This document shows positions 1 through 6,388 of a DNA stretch of 6,388 nt, in pieces; position 1 is the stretch's first letter, and each line of letters begins with the position of its first letter. The translations under genes and the position numbers were made by a program. This DNA is from CAZLPW01 sp964561495 (GTDB taxonomy: Bacteria; Fidelibacterota; Marinisomatia; Marinisomatales; UBA1611), in assembly GCA_964561495.1 (NCBI GenBank), contig CAZLPW010000105.1:1-6388 (forward strand), in the 5' to 3' direction. Under the pieces are notes generated by a model. That model did not search any database. It was not told where the DNA came from and saw nothing but the letters and a program-made list of their open reading frames with translations.

Positions 1-2
1 GA

Positions 3-689
3 GATTCGCAGGCATTTGCAATTGGGGTTCGTAACAATGGAATGGTATATGTTGGTGGGTATTACATGAATAATCACCACTACTATATTCCCTGTTTTTG
101 GAAGGATGGTAATAACAGGACCAATTTGCCAGTTCCAAGTGGAGGAGATGGGGAAGTAAATGATATTGCTTTTATGGATGGTGAAATGAGATACTATGCT
201 GGGTATGTGTTGCACACATCTAGCTTTGCTGGATATACCCCTAAGGCTTCTTACTGGCGCCATACTACCAGATCTGATTTAAGATTAGGTGGGAATACAT
301 ATGAAGTATATGGTGGCTATGGAAATGGAATCGCAATTGAAGGTGAAGATATATTCGTTGCTGGGTACACTGATTGGTATGAGTTTACTGGTGAAGAGGA
401 AACTTCTGGTGGCACATTTGCGCAGTATTGGAAAAACAATACTATTCATGATCTTGAAGGAGGACCTATTACTAACTTTGGAACAGGTGAGGCTAAGGAT
501 ATAAAAGTCTTAGATGGAAATGTACTTGTTGTTGGAATAGCTACTAGAGATACTAGTTATGAAGATAGCAGGACGAGTGCCTGTTTTTGGATAAATGGTG
601 AACTAAGATATCTCGTGCAAGAGGATGGTATCCCTAGTGAGATAGAATACTGGTACGATAGTGAGGCTACTGGTGTTTTTATTGAATAG
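3..689 (+). CDS. Repeat protein, probable exported beta-propeller (3' part)
   Basis: This reading frame is open from base 3, so the gene starts before the window. The ATG at 42 lies inside a repeat and is unlikely to be the true start. The visible 228 residues hold about four copies of a degenerate unit: a strand like VYVGGY, YYAGYV, IFVAGY or VLVVGI, a polar loop, then an aromatic-W motif followed by a polar turn (CFWKDG, SYWRHT, QYWKNN, CFWING). Counting from the Met at 42, the tryptophans fall at residues 20, 72, 130 and 183, a period of 52-58. From memory, similar repeats occur in many Bacteroidetes lipoproteins and secreted proteins, where a beta-propeller fold is likely; binding partner and function are unknown. 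The frame stops at TAG (687-689) just after a new repeat begins (EATGVFIE). This could be the closing strand of a propeller or a truncation. No T9SS sorting tail is present. I am sure of coding and repeats, not of fold or role. Confidence 0.8.
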   Translation, partial: DSQAFAIGVRNNGMVYVGGYYMNNHHYYIPCFWKDGNNRTNLPVPSGGDGEVNDIAFMDGEMRYYAGYVLHTSSFAGYTPKASYWRHTTRSDLRLGGNTYEVYGGYGNGIAIEGEDIFVAGYTDWYEFTGEEETSGGTFAQYWKNNTIHDLEGGPITNFGTGEAKDIKVLDGNVLVVGIATRDTSYEDSRTSACFWINGELRYLVQEDGIPSEIEYWYDSEATGVFIE

Positions 690-768
690 AATTCAGGTTT
701 TTTCAATAAATAAAAATATAGAACCTTATATTATTGTTTATGTATCATGATATATTGGTATTTGAAAA
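690..768 (+). promoter_or_regulatory. AT-rich leader upstream of modABC
   Basis: This 79-base gap separates the repeat protein from modA and should carry the start of the transporter transcript. It contains a perfect 10-base palindrome, TATCATGATA, at 743-752, and TATATT boxes at 727-732 and 751-756. Neither box has a well-spaced -35 partner. No purine-rich Shine-Dalgarno stretch precedes the modA ATG. I looked for a ModE-type operator and for a molybdenum-cofactor riboswitch; the first is not convincing and the gap is too short and AT-rich for the second. The weak inverted repeat ATTGAA (681-686)/TTCAAT (702-707) near the upstream stop has no GC stem. The promoter role is inferred from position only. 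Confidence 0.3.
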
Positions 769-1530
769 ATGAAAAAAACTTATTTAAATATTTCATCAAA
801 CCTATTATTTCTTTGCATTATTTTCGGATATGATAACCCAAGGCTAATTCAAGTTGCAGTAGCTAGTAATTTTTCAGTTACCATGGACTCGATCTCAAAA
901 CAATTTGAACAGGAAACAGAATACAAGGTGCGCCTGATTCATGGCTCGACTGGCAAACACTATGCTCAAATTAAACAGGGTGCGCCAGTTGATATTTTTT
1001 TTGCTGCTGATGAAAAAAGACCGAAAATTCTTGATGATGATGGCTTAGGTATTTCCGATACTCGTTTTACATATGCTATTGGTAGAATAATATTGTGGAG
1101 CCCAGAAGAAAATTATGTAGACCCTTATGGTGATGTGATTCAAAATAATAGTGTTTATAGGATTGCAATTGCTAATCCTGAGCTTGCACCTTATGGGAGA
1201 GCGGCGAAAGAGTTTCTGGAAGGCTCTGGTCTCTGGTCTAAATTAAAAATGAAAATTGTTATGGGGGAGAATATTGGACAAACATTTCACTTTGTAAATA
1301 GTGGCAATGCCAGTCTCGGTTTTGTATCAGCCTCACAGGTTAAACATCCTAATTTTTTTAATTATGGATCCTATTGGGAGATACCAGATAGCTTGTATTC
1401 ACCAATTTTACAAGACGCAATTTTATTGAGAGATACTAGCGCGGGTCGCGCTTTTATTAAATTTATTAAAGGACCTACCTCGAAAAATATAATCCATAGA
1501 TTTGGGTATAGGGTACCTGAATATGAATGA
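769..1530 (+). CDS. modA: Molybdate ABC transporter, substrate-binding protein ModA
   Basis: This is the extracytoplasmic binding protein that captures molybdate (possibly also tungstate) and hands it to ModB. At 253 residues it has the usual ModA length. The N-terminus has a basic start (MKK) and a hydrophobic stretch at about residues 11-21, then the mature domain starts almost at once (IQVAVASNF, 28-35). Ligand-site signatures are S33-N34, the GSTGKHYAQIKQGAP loop (59-73, with S60), APYG (140-143, with Y142), GEN (166-168) and GFVSASQ (184-190). The domain end, IIHRFGYRVP, is typical. In my memory the wording is closest to proteobacterial ModA. The ATG at 769 is the first possible start, since an in-frame TGA sits at 763-765. 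There is no clear Shine-Dalgarno sequence. The signal peptide lacks a clear type I cleavage site and a good lipobox (LFLC, C16), so the mode of anchoring is open. The stop overlaps the modB start by 8 bases. Confidence 0.93.
   Translation: MKKTYLNISSNLLFLCIIFGYDNPRLIQVAVASNFSVTMDSISKQFEQETEYKVRLIHGSTGKHYAQIKQGAPVDIFFAADEKRPKILDDDGLGISDTRFTYAIGRIILWSPEENYVDPYGDVIQNNSVYRIAIANPELAPYGRAAKEFLEGSGLWSKLKMKIVMGENIGQTFHFVNSGNASLGFVSASQVKHPNFFNYGSYWEIPDSLYSPILQDAILLRDTSAGRAFIKFIKGPTSKNIIHRFGYRVPEYE
1510..1513 (+). promoter_or_regulatory. Ribosome binding site supporting the modB start at 1523
   Basis: AGGG lies 9 bases before the ATG at 1523, inside the end of modA. The longer frame would begin with TTG at 1502, which has no such motif before it and would overlap modA by 29 bases. 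This site decides for the ATG at 1523 and a 226-residue ModB. Confidence 0.5.
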
Positions 1531-2203
1531 GAACGATGTAGCCGCTATTTTCACAACTCTAAAGCTAGCAGGCGTAACTACTATTATTCTGATTCTTATT
1601 GGAACTCCGCTATCTTGGTGGCTATCACAAACGCGTTGGAGATATAAAGTCATTTTAGAAGCATTAGTCGCCATGCCCTTGGTCTTGCCGCCATCGGTTT
1701 TGGGTTTCTATCTTCTGATATTTTTAGGTCCAGAAGGGCCTCTAGGTAGGTTTATGGATTGGATAGGAGGCCAGTCAATTGCTTTCACGTTTGAGGGCTT
1801 GGTTTTTGGGTCTGTTATTTATTCAATGCCATTTGTTGTACAACCACTTCAAAATGCATTTTCAAGTATTGGCTCAAGACCTTTAGAGGTAGCCGCAACA
1901 TTAAGGGCGTCTCCGTTAGACAGATTTTTCAGCGTTGCTGTTCCAATGGCAAGAAATGGATTTCTCTCTGCATCTGTGCTAGGTTTTGCTCATACAATAG
2001 GGGAATTTGGTGTGGTTCTGATGATCGGTGGTAATATACCAGGAGAAACCAGGGTATTATCTATATCAATCTACGACCATGTTGAAATGTTAGCGTATGA
2101 TAGCGCCCACTTATTATCTAAGATCCTGTTAATTTTTTCTTTTGTACTACTTGTTTCTGTTTACAGCTTAAACAGACATTTTTCTATTATCAAAGGGAAG
2201 TGA
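1523..2203 (+). CDS. modB: Molybdate ABC transporter, permease ModB
   Basis: This is the inner-membrane permease of the molybdate importer; it forms the channel dimer that docks ModA outside and ModC inside. It has 226 residues, normal for ModB. Hydrophobic segments lie at roughly 7-31, 43-69, 89-110, 147-170 and 198-216. The cytoplasmic coupling loop that contacts the ATPase is E122-VAATLRASPLDRFFSVAVP (122-141); the usual Gly after EAA is replaced by an R-A-S-P turn. It is followed by the ModB hallmark GFAHTIGEFGVVLMIGG (154-170) and NIPGETRVLS (171-180). These blocks match, as I recall them, proteobacterial ModB almost word for word. The start chosen is the ATG at 1523, with AGGG upstream and an 8-base overlap with modA (ATGAATGA); a TTG at 1502 would add seven residues. 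Tight packing with modA and modC indicates one operon. The minus-strand open frame across 1423-1674 is a shadow of this gene. Confidence 0.94.
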   Translation: MNENDVAAIFTTLKLAGVTTIILILIGTPLSWWLSQTRWRYKVILEALVAMPLVLPPSVLGFYLLIFLGPEGPLGRFMDWIGGQSIAFTFEGLVFGSVIYSMPFVVQPLQNAFSSIGSRPLEVAATLRASPLDRFFSVAVPMARNGFLSASVLGFAHTIGEFGVVLMIGGNIPGETRVLSISIYDHVEMLAYDSAHLLSKILLIFSFVLLVSVYSLNRHFSIIKGK

Positions 2204-2211
2204 TTAACTAA

Positions 2212-3270
2212 ATGAAGATTAAAGTGTTAGTTGAAAAAGATGGCTTTAATTTAAATATAGATATAGATATCCCAGACAATGGCGTAACTATGATTTATGG
2301 TCCATCTGGCGCTGGAAAGACGACCCTACTAAGATCAATCGCTGGCCTAGAGAAAAATATAGATGGTCTAATTAAAGTTGGAGACAGCGTTTGGCAGGAT
2401 GATAATATTTGTCTACCTGTTCACAGCCGGTCCCTTGGCTTTGTGTTTCAGGATCCTAGCCTTTTTCCTCATTTAAGTGTTAAAGATAATATTGAATATG
2501 GTTTAAAACGCGCTCCTGGATTAGAAAATAACAACCTAATGGATAGGTCTATTGAGCTATTAAATATTGGGTCATTGCTTGGTAGAATGCCTGAACAATT
2601 ATCTGGAGGTGAGAAACAGCGAATTGCAATAGCCCGAGCAATCTCTTGTAGCCCTAAAATTCTTTTAATGGACGAGCCACTTTCTTCGTTAGATAGTTCT
2701 CATAAAAAAGAGATTATGCCTTATCTAGAGTCATTAAATGATAACCTTGAAATTCCAATTGTATATGTTAGTCACTCATCGGATGAGGTAATCAGGCTGT
2801 CAGACTATCTAATTTATTTAGATAGGGGACTGGTAATAGATCAGGGTCTAATCTCTGAGATGCTTTCAAACCCAGAGTTACCATTTTCTCAAGGAGATAA
2901 CGCAAAATCACTTATTAAAGGAAGTGTAAAGCAACATGATGAAAAATTTAATCTAACCTATATAGAATTTTCTGGCGGTATTATTTCCGTAGCAAGCGAG
3001 TCCTTATCTATCGGTCGGTCTGTGAGATTATCTGTTGGTGCACGTGATGTGAGTATAACAAGGGATCATCAATCTGACACGAGTATATTAAATATTTTCC
3101 CCGCTAGAATTGAAAAGATTGTTTCAGATGGAAACGCACAAGTGATGGTTAGATGTAGAATAGGTCAGGGGATGTTATTATCTAGAATTACAAGGAAATC
3201 TGCCCATTTACTTAATCTTAGAGAGGGTGATAATGTGTTTGCGCAAATAAAATCTGTGGCTCTGCTGTAA
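2212..3270 (+). CDS. modC: Molybdate ABC transporter, ATP-binding protein ModC
   Basis: This is the cytoplasmic ATPase that powers molybdate import through ModB. All ABC motifs are intact in its 352 residues: Walker A GPSGAGKTT (30-38), Q-loop FVFQ (Q80), signature LSGGEKQR (130-137), Walker B ILLMDEP (150-156), D-loop SSLD (158-161) and switch histidine H188. Residues from about 235 form the C-terminal regulatory part, including the Mop/TOBE-type domain (about 290-352, starting SILNIFPARIEKI), which in this family binds molybdate or tungstate and can inhibit transport when oxyanion is plentiful. This full-length ModC design matches the classical family. The gene starts 8 bases after modB; AAGGGAAG at 2193-2200 may be a ribosome site with a long 11-base spacing. 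Its TAA stop shares its last A with the ATG of the next gene, so the two are probably translationally coupled. Nothing looks broken. Confidence 0.95.
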   Translation: MKIKVLVEKDGFNLNIDIDIPDNGVTMIYGPSGAGKTTLLRSIAGLEKNIDGLIKVGDSVWQDDNICLPVHSRSLGFVFQDPSLFPHLSVKDNIEYGLKRAPGLENNNLMDRSIELLNIGSLLGRMPEQLSGGEKQRIAIARAISCSPKILLMDEPLSSLDSSHKKEIMPYLESLNDNLEIPIVYVSHSSDEVIRLSDYLIYLDRGLVIDQGLISEMLSNPELPFSQGDNAKSLIKGSVKQHDEKFNLTYIEFSGGIISVASESLSIGRSVRLSVGARDVSITRDHQSDTSILNIFPARIEKIVSDGNAQVMVRCRIGQGMLLSRITRKSAHLLNLREGDNVFAQIKSVALL

Positions 3271-4487
3271 TGAAAAAGATTGATGTTATTATAGTAGGCG
3301 CGGGAATGTCTGGATTATCGTGTGCGCTTATGTGTCACCAAAATGGGCTAACATATAAAATAATTGAAAAATCAAATCGCATAGGAGGTAGAGGCGGATC
3401 GATCAGTGAAAATGGTTACATCTTTGACATCGGCTTTCAGGTTTATAATACAGGATACGAGATAGCTAATTCAATATTAGACACTGATGAATTAGATCTC
3501 TATAAATTCAAACCAGGCGCAGCAATTCATGATGGAAATAATTTTAAAATTATATCGGATCCTCTAAGAGATTTTTCAAAAATAGTTTCGACTATTAGGT
3601 CTGAATTATTAAATATAAGTGATAAAATAAAAATATTTTCATTAAAGATGGCTTTATCTAAATATTCAATAAGTGAAGATCAATCCAAAGACAAATCCAC
3701 AATTGATTTTTTAAAAGAATATGGATTCTCTAATAATGCCATAAATAATTTTTTTAAGCCTTTTTTTTCGGGTATCTTTTTAGAAAAAGATCTTGACACA
3801 TCCAGCAAATTTTTCAAATTTGTTTTTTCCAAATTTAACGGTGGATATGCGGCCGTTCCATATCAAGGTATGCAGGCTATTCCTGACCAGATTTATAATA
3901 AGTTAAACCTCGATTCAATAATATTTAATCGTAAGTTAGTTCAGGTGAAAGAAAATAATTTTCTAAGATTAGATGACGACACGATCCTAGAAGCTAAAAA
4001 AATTGTTTTTACAGGAGACAGTTCTAAAATTGTAGTCAAAAATCATTCGATTGATTATAATAACTCGATAACAGTTTATTTTTCATCAAAAGTTGCACCT
4101 CCTATGGAAAGGTATATACATCTTTTTCCAAATGATGGCATAATAAACAATATTTCAATTCTAAGTTCTATTTCACAAAAATATAGTTCAAAACCTGACC
4201 ATCTCTACTCAATTACAATTCTTGATGGCTCCCATGTTGATTTTACACTAATATCAAAAATAAAAATAAGTTTGAAAAAATATTATGGTGGAGATATATC
4301 TGATTTCAAATTTCTCAAAAGATTTAATATTGAAAAAGCAACAATTAAGCAGAGGCCAGGATTTTTTGATATTAAAAAACATACTGATACTAATTTTATT
4401 TTTGCGGGTGATCAATTTACAAATGGAAGCATAGAGGGAGCTGTTGAGTCAGGGATAAATGCTGCTAAAGAGCTATTTGATAAATAA
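3270..4487 (+). CDS. FAD-dependent oxidoreductase, amine-oxidase/phytoene-desaturase superfamily
   Basis: This is a 405-residue flavoprotein; reaction and substrate are unknown. The N-terminus is a Rossmann FAD fold with VIIVGAGMSGLS (6-17, glycines G10, G12, G15), the ribose-binding acid E33 and the second FAD motif NRIGGRGGS (36-44). Next comes DIGFQVYNTGY (53-63), and a mid-protein block, FFKPFFSGIFLEKDLDTSS (161-179), that I associate with a family of uncharacterised amine-oxidase-domain proteins. The C-terminal FAD contact is FAGDQFTNGSIEGAVESG (378-395). No signal peptide or membrane anchor is evident, so it is probably cytoplasmic or membrane-associated through hydrophobic surfaces. 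Relatives include phytoene desaturases, protoporphyrinogen oxidases and UDP-galactopyranose mutases; none can be chosen here. The ATG lies in TAATG with the modC stop, implying coupled translation. Base use differs from the mod genes: bases 3601-3660 have 10 G+C of 60, against 28 of 60 at 2581-2640 in modC. Confidence 0.85.
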   Translation: MKKIDVIIVGAGMSGLSCALMCHQNGLTYKIIEKSNRIGGRGGSISENGYIFDIGFQVYNTGYEIANSILDTDELDLYKFKPGAAIHDGNNFKIISDPLRDFSKIVSTIRSELLNISDKIKIFSLKMALSKYSISEDQSKDKSTIDFLKEYGFSNNAINNFFKPFFSGIFLEKDLDTSSKFFKFVFSKFNGGYAAVPYQGMQAIPDQIYNKLNLDSIIFNRKLVQVKENNFLRLDDDTILEAKKIVFTGDSSKIVVKNHSIDYNNSITVYFSSKVAPPMERYIHLFPNDGIINNISILSSISQKYSSKPDHLYSITILDGSHVDFTLISKIKISLKKYYGGDISDFKFLKRFNIEKATIKQRPGFFDIKKHTDTNFIFAGDQFTNGSIEGAVESGINAAKELFDK

Positions 4488-4554
4488 TATTTTAATAATT
4501 AATGGTATATTTATTGATTAATTTATTTTAGAATTAAAACAAAATTTGATCCAT

Positions 4555-5556
4555 ATGAAAATACCAAAAGGTATAATACTAACTATCTTTTCCATTTTTA
4601 TTATTCATGGAATTTCAATTTCCCACGAAGATATTTTACACTATGGGAATGTAAAAACGGTTGTACCTAATCCCTATACTGAAGGTACAGACCCAGCCTT
4701 TCCAAATCAAAAGGGCTACGTAGGTGGTACAAATGTTTATGATGACACTGGCAAATATCAGAGATTTGAACTTTATAGTTCGAATTATGTAATCGGTGCT
4801 GTAGTATATTTTGGACTTAAAGAGATTGATACATCTGGTACAGCTGATACAATTAAGATTGTACTCAGAGACATGAGTGATACTCCTCTAAATGGTGCAT
4901 ACGGTCCTGGCGAAGATATCTTAGCATACTCAAATATCGCACTAGACGAAGTTGATACAACAGGTGCAGGTAACTATATCCTTTTTGATACTTCTATCCA
5001 AATGAATGGGGATGATTTTTTTGCGGATTCATTTTTTATAGGAATAGAATGGGAATTAACAGACCATCTAGATACTTTTGCTTTATTTAGTGATTCAACA
5101 GGTGGTGGCCTGGGCGATGGTGCAAACCGTGCTTGGGAAAAGTTTAATGATGAAAGCTATAATGATTTTGGATGTGTGGTAAATCCTTCCTACTGTTGGG
5201 ACTATGACATCGATCTATGGATAGGTGCGGTTCATACGGATGAATTGTTTTCCGATGAGCCACAAGTATTGTACCCTGGTTCCATAAAATTAAACTCTAT
5301 CTATCCTAACCCATTTAATCCAAGTACAACTATTTCATTTGAAATAGATAGGAGCGAAGATTTAGAAATTTCTATATATGATTTAATGGGCAAAAGAGTT
5401 AGAGATCTATCAAAAGCTAATTTCAATGCCGGGAATCATTATATTAAGTGGAATGGCAAATCAAATGATTTTAGGTTCTTGACATCAGGAACCTATATCG
5501 TTGAGATTAGGTCAGAGAAATTTAGTTTAACAAAAAAAATTATTTTACTTAAATAA
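4555..5556 (+). CDS. Secreted protein with T9SS type A sorting domain
   Basis: This is a 333-residue exported protein. Residues 1-23 form a signal peptide (MKIPKG, hydrophobic core about 7-20, likely cut after GISIS before HED). Residues about 25-230 are a beta-rich domain I cannot name, with blocks GAVVYFGLKEI (81-91), FFIGIEWEL (160-168), GANRAWEKFND (189-199) and DLWIGAV (220-226); it has a Cys pair (C207, C214) that could form a disulfide. Residues about 241-333 are a T9SS type A sorting domain: LNSIYPNPFNPSTTISF (246-262), ISIYDLMGKRV (272-282), then the GTYIVEI strand (312-318) and a KKIILLK end (327-333). This tail directs export through the type IX system and usually anchoring to the cell surface. 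The start at ATG 4555 is preferred to a TTG at 4546 (three extra residues); the ATG gives a clean signal peptide. No Shine-Dalgarno is visible. It lies 67 bases after the flavoprotein and 8 bases before the reductase gene. Confidence 0.88.
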   Translation: MKIPKGIILTIFSIFIIHGISISHEDILHYGNVKTVVPNPYTEGTDPAFPNQKGYVGGTNVYDDTGKYQRFELYSSNYVIGAVVYFGLKEIDTSGTADTIKIVLRDMSDTPLNGAYGPGEDILAYSNIALDEVDTTGAGNYILFDTSIQMNGDDFFADSFFIGIEWELTDHLDTFALFSDSTGGGLGDGANRAWEKFNDESYNDFGCVVNPSYCWDYDIDLWIGAVHTDELFSDEPQVLYPGSIKLNSIYPNPFNPSTTISFEIDRSEDLEISIYDLMGKRVRDLSKANFNAGNHYIKWNGKSNDFRFLTSGTYIVEIRSEKFSLTKKIILLK

Positions 5557-5564
5557 TATAGACT

Positions 5565-6236
5565 ATGTTTAAAGCAATAGTTATAGGCGGTACTGGCGCT
5601 ACGGGGCATCAACTTGTCAAACAATTAATAGAAAATGACAATTGCGAAAAGGTAACATCGATTGGTAGAAAACCAGTCTTAAACGGACAGGAACATGATA
5701 AATTATCGGATATTGTGTTAGAATCGCTTTTTGACCTTTCCTCAACTAAAGACTACTGGCAGGGTAATGATTGCTTTTTTAATTGTATTGGAACAACTAG
5801 GCAGCGCGCAGGAGGTCCTCAAGAATTTATTAATATTGAGGCAGGTATTTCAAAAGAAGCGGCCAAAATGGCATCAAAGGCAAATATCTCACATGCTTCG
5901 TTAATATCTGCTGCTGGTGCAAACCACAAGAGGTGGGCAGTTGAATGGATCCACCCGCTTCTTTATATAAAGACCATGGGGCAAAAAGAGCAGACTATAG
6001 TATCTGACTTTCATTTTAAATATGTTTCTATTTTTAAACCGGGAATGTTAGTTAGGCTTCAAGATAAAGAACCATGGTTTGAAAAAATACTTAAGAAAAC
6101 AAGTTTTGGACTAAGAGTTGATAGCTTAGCCTCTGCGATGATAAAAGATGCAGAAAAAGTTGCCAATGGTTTAGTTAGCGAAGAACTTAAGTATTTCATC
6201 GGTAACAACGATATTATATCTTCTAAAAGCAATTAA
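5565..6236 (+). CDS. TIP30 (HTATIP2)-like NAD(P)-binding oxidoreductase, atypical SDR
   Basis: This is a 223-residue cytoplasmic protein of the atypical short-chain dehydrogenase type related to human TIP30/HTATIP2; its substrate is unknown. The Rossmann motif is VIGGTGATGHQLV (6-18). R35 in SIGRKP (32-37) follows the second strand, a position that often favours NADP(H). NCIGTTRQRAGG (73-84) equals the conserved CLGTTR-KAG block of TIP30. The S-A-A-G-A block (115-119) and the late IFKPGMLV (156-163) also match the family. At the catalytic position the family pattern is Y-x-x-x-K-G; here it reads YIKTMG (134-139), so Met138 replaces the lysine, and K136 is two residues early. The segment between GAN and Y134 is longer than in human TIP30, with two tryptophans (W124, W128). 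Length is close to the family norm (human about 240). It begins 8 bases after the secreted-protein stop, without a clear ribosome site, and probably shares that transcript. Confidence 0.82.
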   Translation: MFKAIVIGGTGATGHQLVKQLIENDNCEKVTSIGRKPVLNGQEHDKLSDIVLESLFDLSSTKDYWQGNDCFFNCIGTTRQRAGGPQEFINIEAGISKEAAKMASKANISHASLISAAGANHKRWAVEWIHPLLYIKTMGQKEQTIVSDFHFKYVSIFKPGMLVRLQDKEPWFEKILKKTSFGLRVDSLASAMIKDAEKVANGLVSEELKYFIGNNDIISSKSN

Positions 6237-6265
6237 TCAAAATTTTATTTTTATTTTAGGACTAG

Positions 6266-6293
6266 TTAATAAATAATATTGTCCTTCTATAAA
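6266..6293 (+). promoter_or_regulatory. Possible promoter of the tRNA-Ala gene
   Basis: TTAATA (6266-6271) and TATAAA (6288-6293) are separated by 16 bases, a reasonable sigma-70-like pair. Initiation near 6300 would leave a leader of about 35-40 bases before the tRNA. The rest of the 100-base gap after 6236 is AT-rich, with a T-rich run at 6243-6257 but no GC hairpin to call a terminator. In such AT-rich DNA a match of this quality can arise by chance. Confidence 0.3.
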
Positions 6294-6336
6294 ATGGCTC
6301 ATAAATTTCTTGGTAGATATCCGATTAGTTATTTTT

Positions 6337-6388
<52 letters not shown>

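Noticed and set aside
289..504. Second plus-strand open frame of 71 codons within the repeat protein gene
   Set aside because: It is out of frame with the repeat-bearing frame, which shows clear periodic motifs.
723..759. Possible ModE-like operator (ACC-TT-ATAT and ATAT-AT-TGGT arms)
   Set aside because: The arms do not pair when aligned as an inverted repeat; only ACC/GGT match, and ATAT runs are expected in AT-rich DNA.
1502..1522. TTG at 1502 as the modB start
   Set aside because: It gives a 29-base overlap with modA and no ribosome site; the ATG at 1523 has AGGG at proper spacing and a compact 8-base overlap.
1423..1674. Minus-strand open frame of 83 codons across the modA/modB junction
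   Set aside because: It lies fully over two strongly supported plus-strand genes and its product resembles nothing I recognise; it is a shadow.
4497..4523. Inverted repeat AATTAAT/ATTAATT after the flavoprotein gene as a terminator
   Set aside because: The 7-pair stem is A-T only with a 13-base loop and no following T run strong enough; chance is likely in this AT-rich gap.
4529..4534. TAGAAT as a -10 box for the secreted-protein gene
   Set aside because: No -35 element lies at usable spacing, and single hexamers of this kind are frequent here.

Overview
The window reads as AT-rich bacterial chromosome from the Fibrobacteres-Chlorobi-Bacteroidetes (FCB) side of the tree. The clearest pointer is the secreted protein at 4555-5556. 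Its C-terminus is a type IX secretion (T9SS) type A sorting domain with the 'YPNPFNPSTTI' opening, typical of Marinimicrobia (SAR406), Ignavibacteria and relatives. Weak or absent Shine-Dalgarno sequences before most starts fit this too. A marine Marinimicrobia-like genome is my best guess; the phylum call is an inference.

Layout: every gene is on the + strand. (1) 3-689 is the 3' end of a protein built from about four W-centred repeats, probably an exported beta-propeller; its start lies outside the window. (2) 769-3270 is a complete molybdate ABC importer, modA-modB-modC, tightly packed (8-base overlap, then an 8-base gap). (3) 3270-4487 is an FAD-dependent amine-oxidase-family oxidoreductase whose ATG shares a base with the modC stop codon (TAATG), so it is probably translated with modC. 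(4) 4555-5556 is a secreted T9SS cargo protein. (5) 5565-6236, 8 bases further on, is an atypical short-chain dehydrogenase/reductase of the TIP30 (HTATIP2) type. (6) 6337-6388 is the 5' part of a tRNA-Ala(GGC) gene, cut by the window edge.

How they work together: ModA captures molybdate (or tungstate) outside the inner membrane, ModB is the membrane channel and ModC the ATPase, with a C-terminal Mop domain that can bind oxyanion. The coupled flavoprotein is the only gene with a structural hint of joint function, but nothing in its sequence connects it to molybdenum. The secreted protein and the reductase may share a transcript but have no obvious functional link. No gene-free stretch exceeds 100 bases.

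I see no CRISPR array, insertion sequence, phage gene or clear new multi-gene system. The points most worth checking are the modC-flavoprotein coupling, a sharp base-composition drop at that junction, the proteobacterial look of ModABC in an FCB setting, and a Lys-to-Met change at the catalytic-lysine position of the TIP30-like protein.
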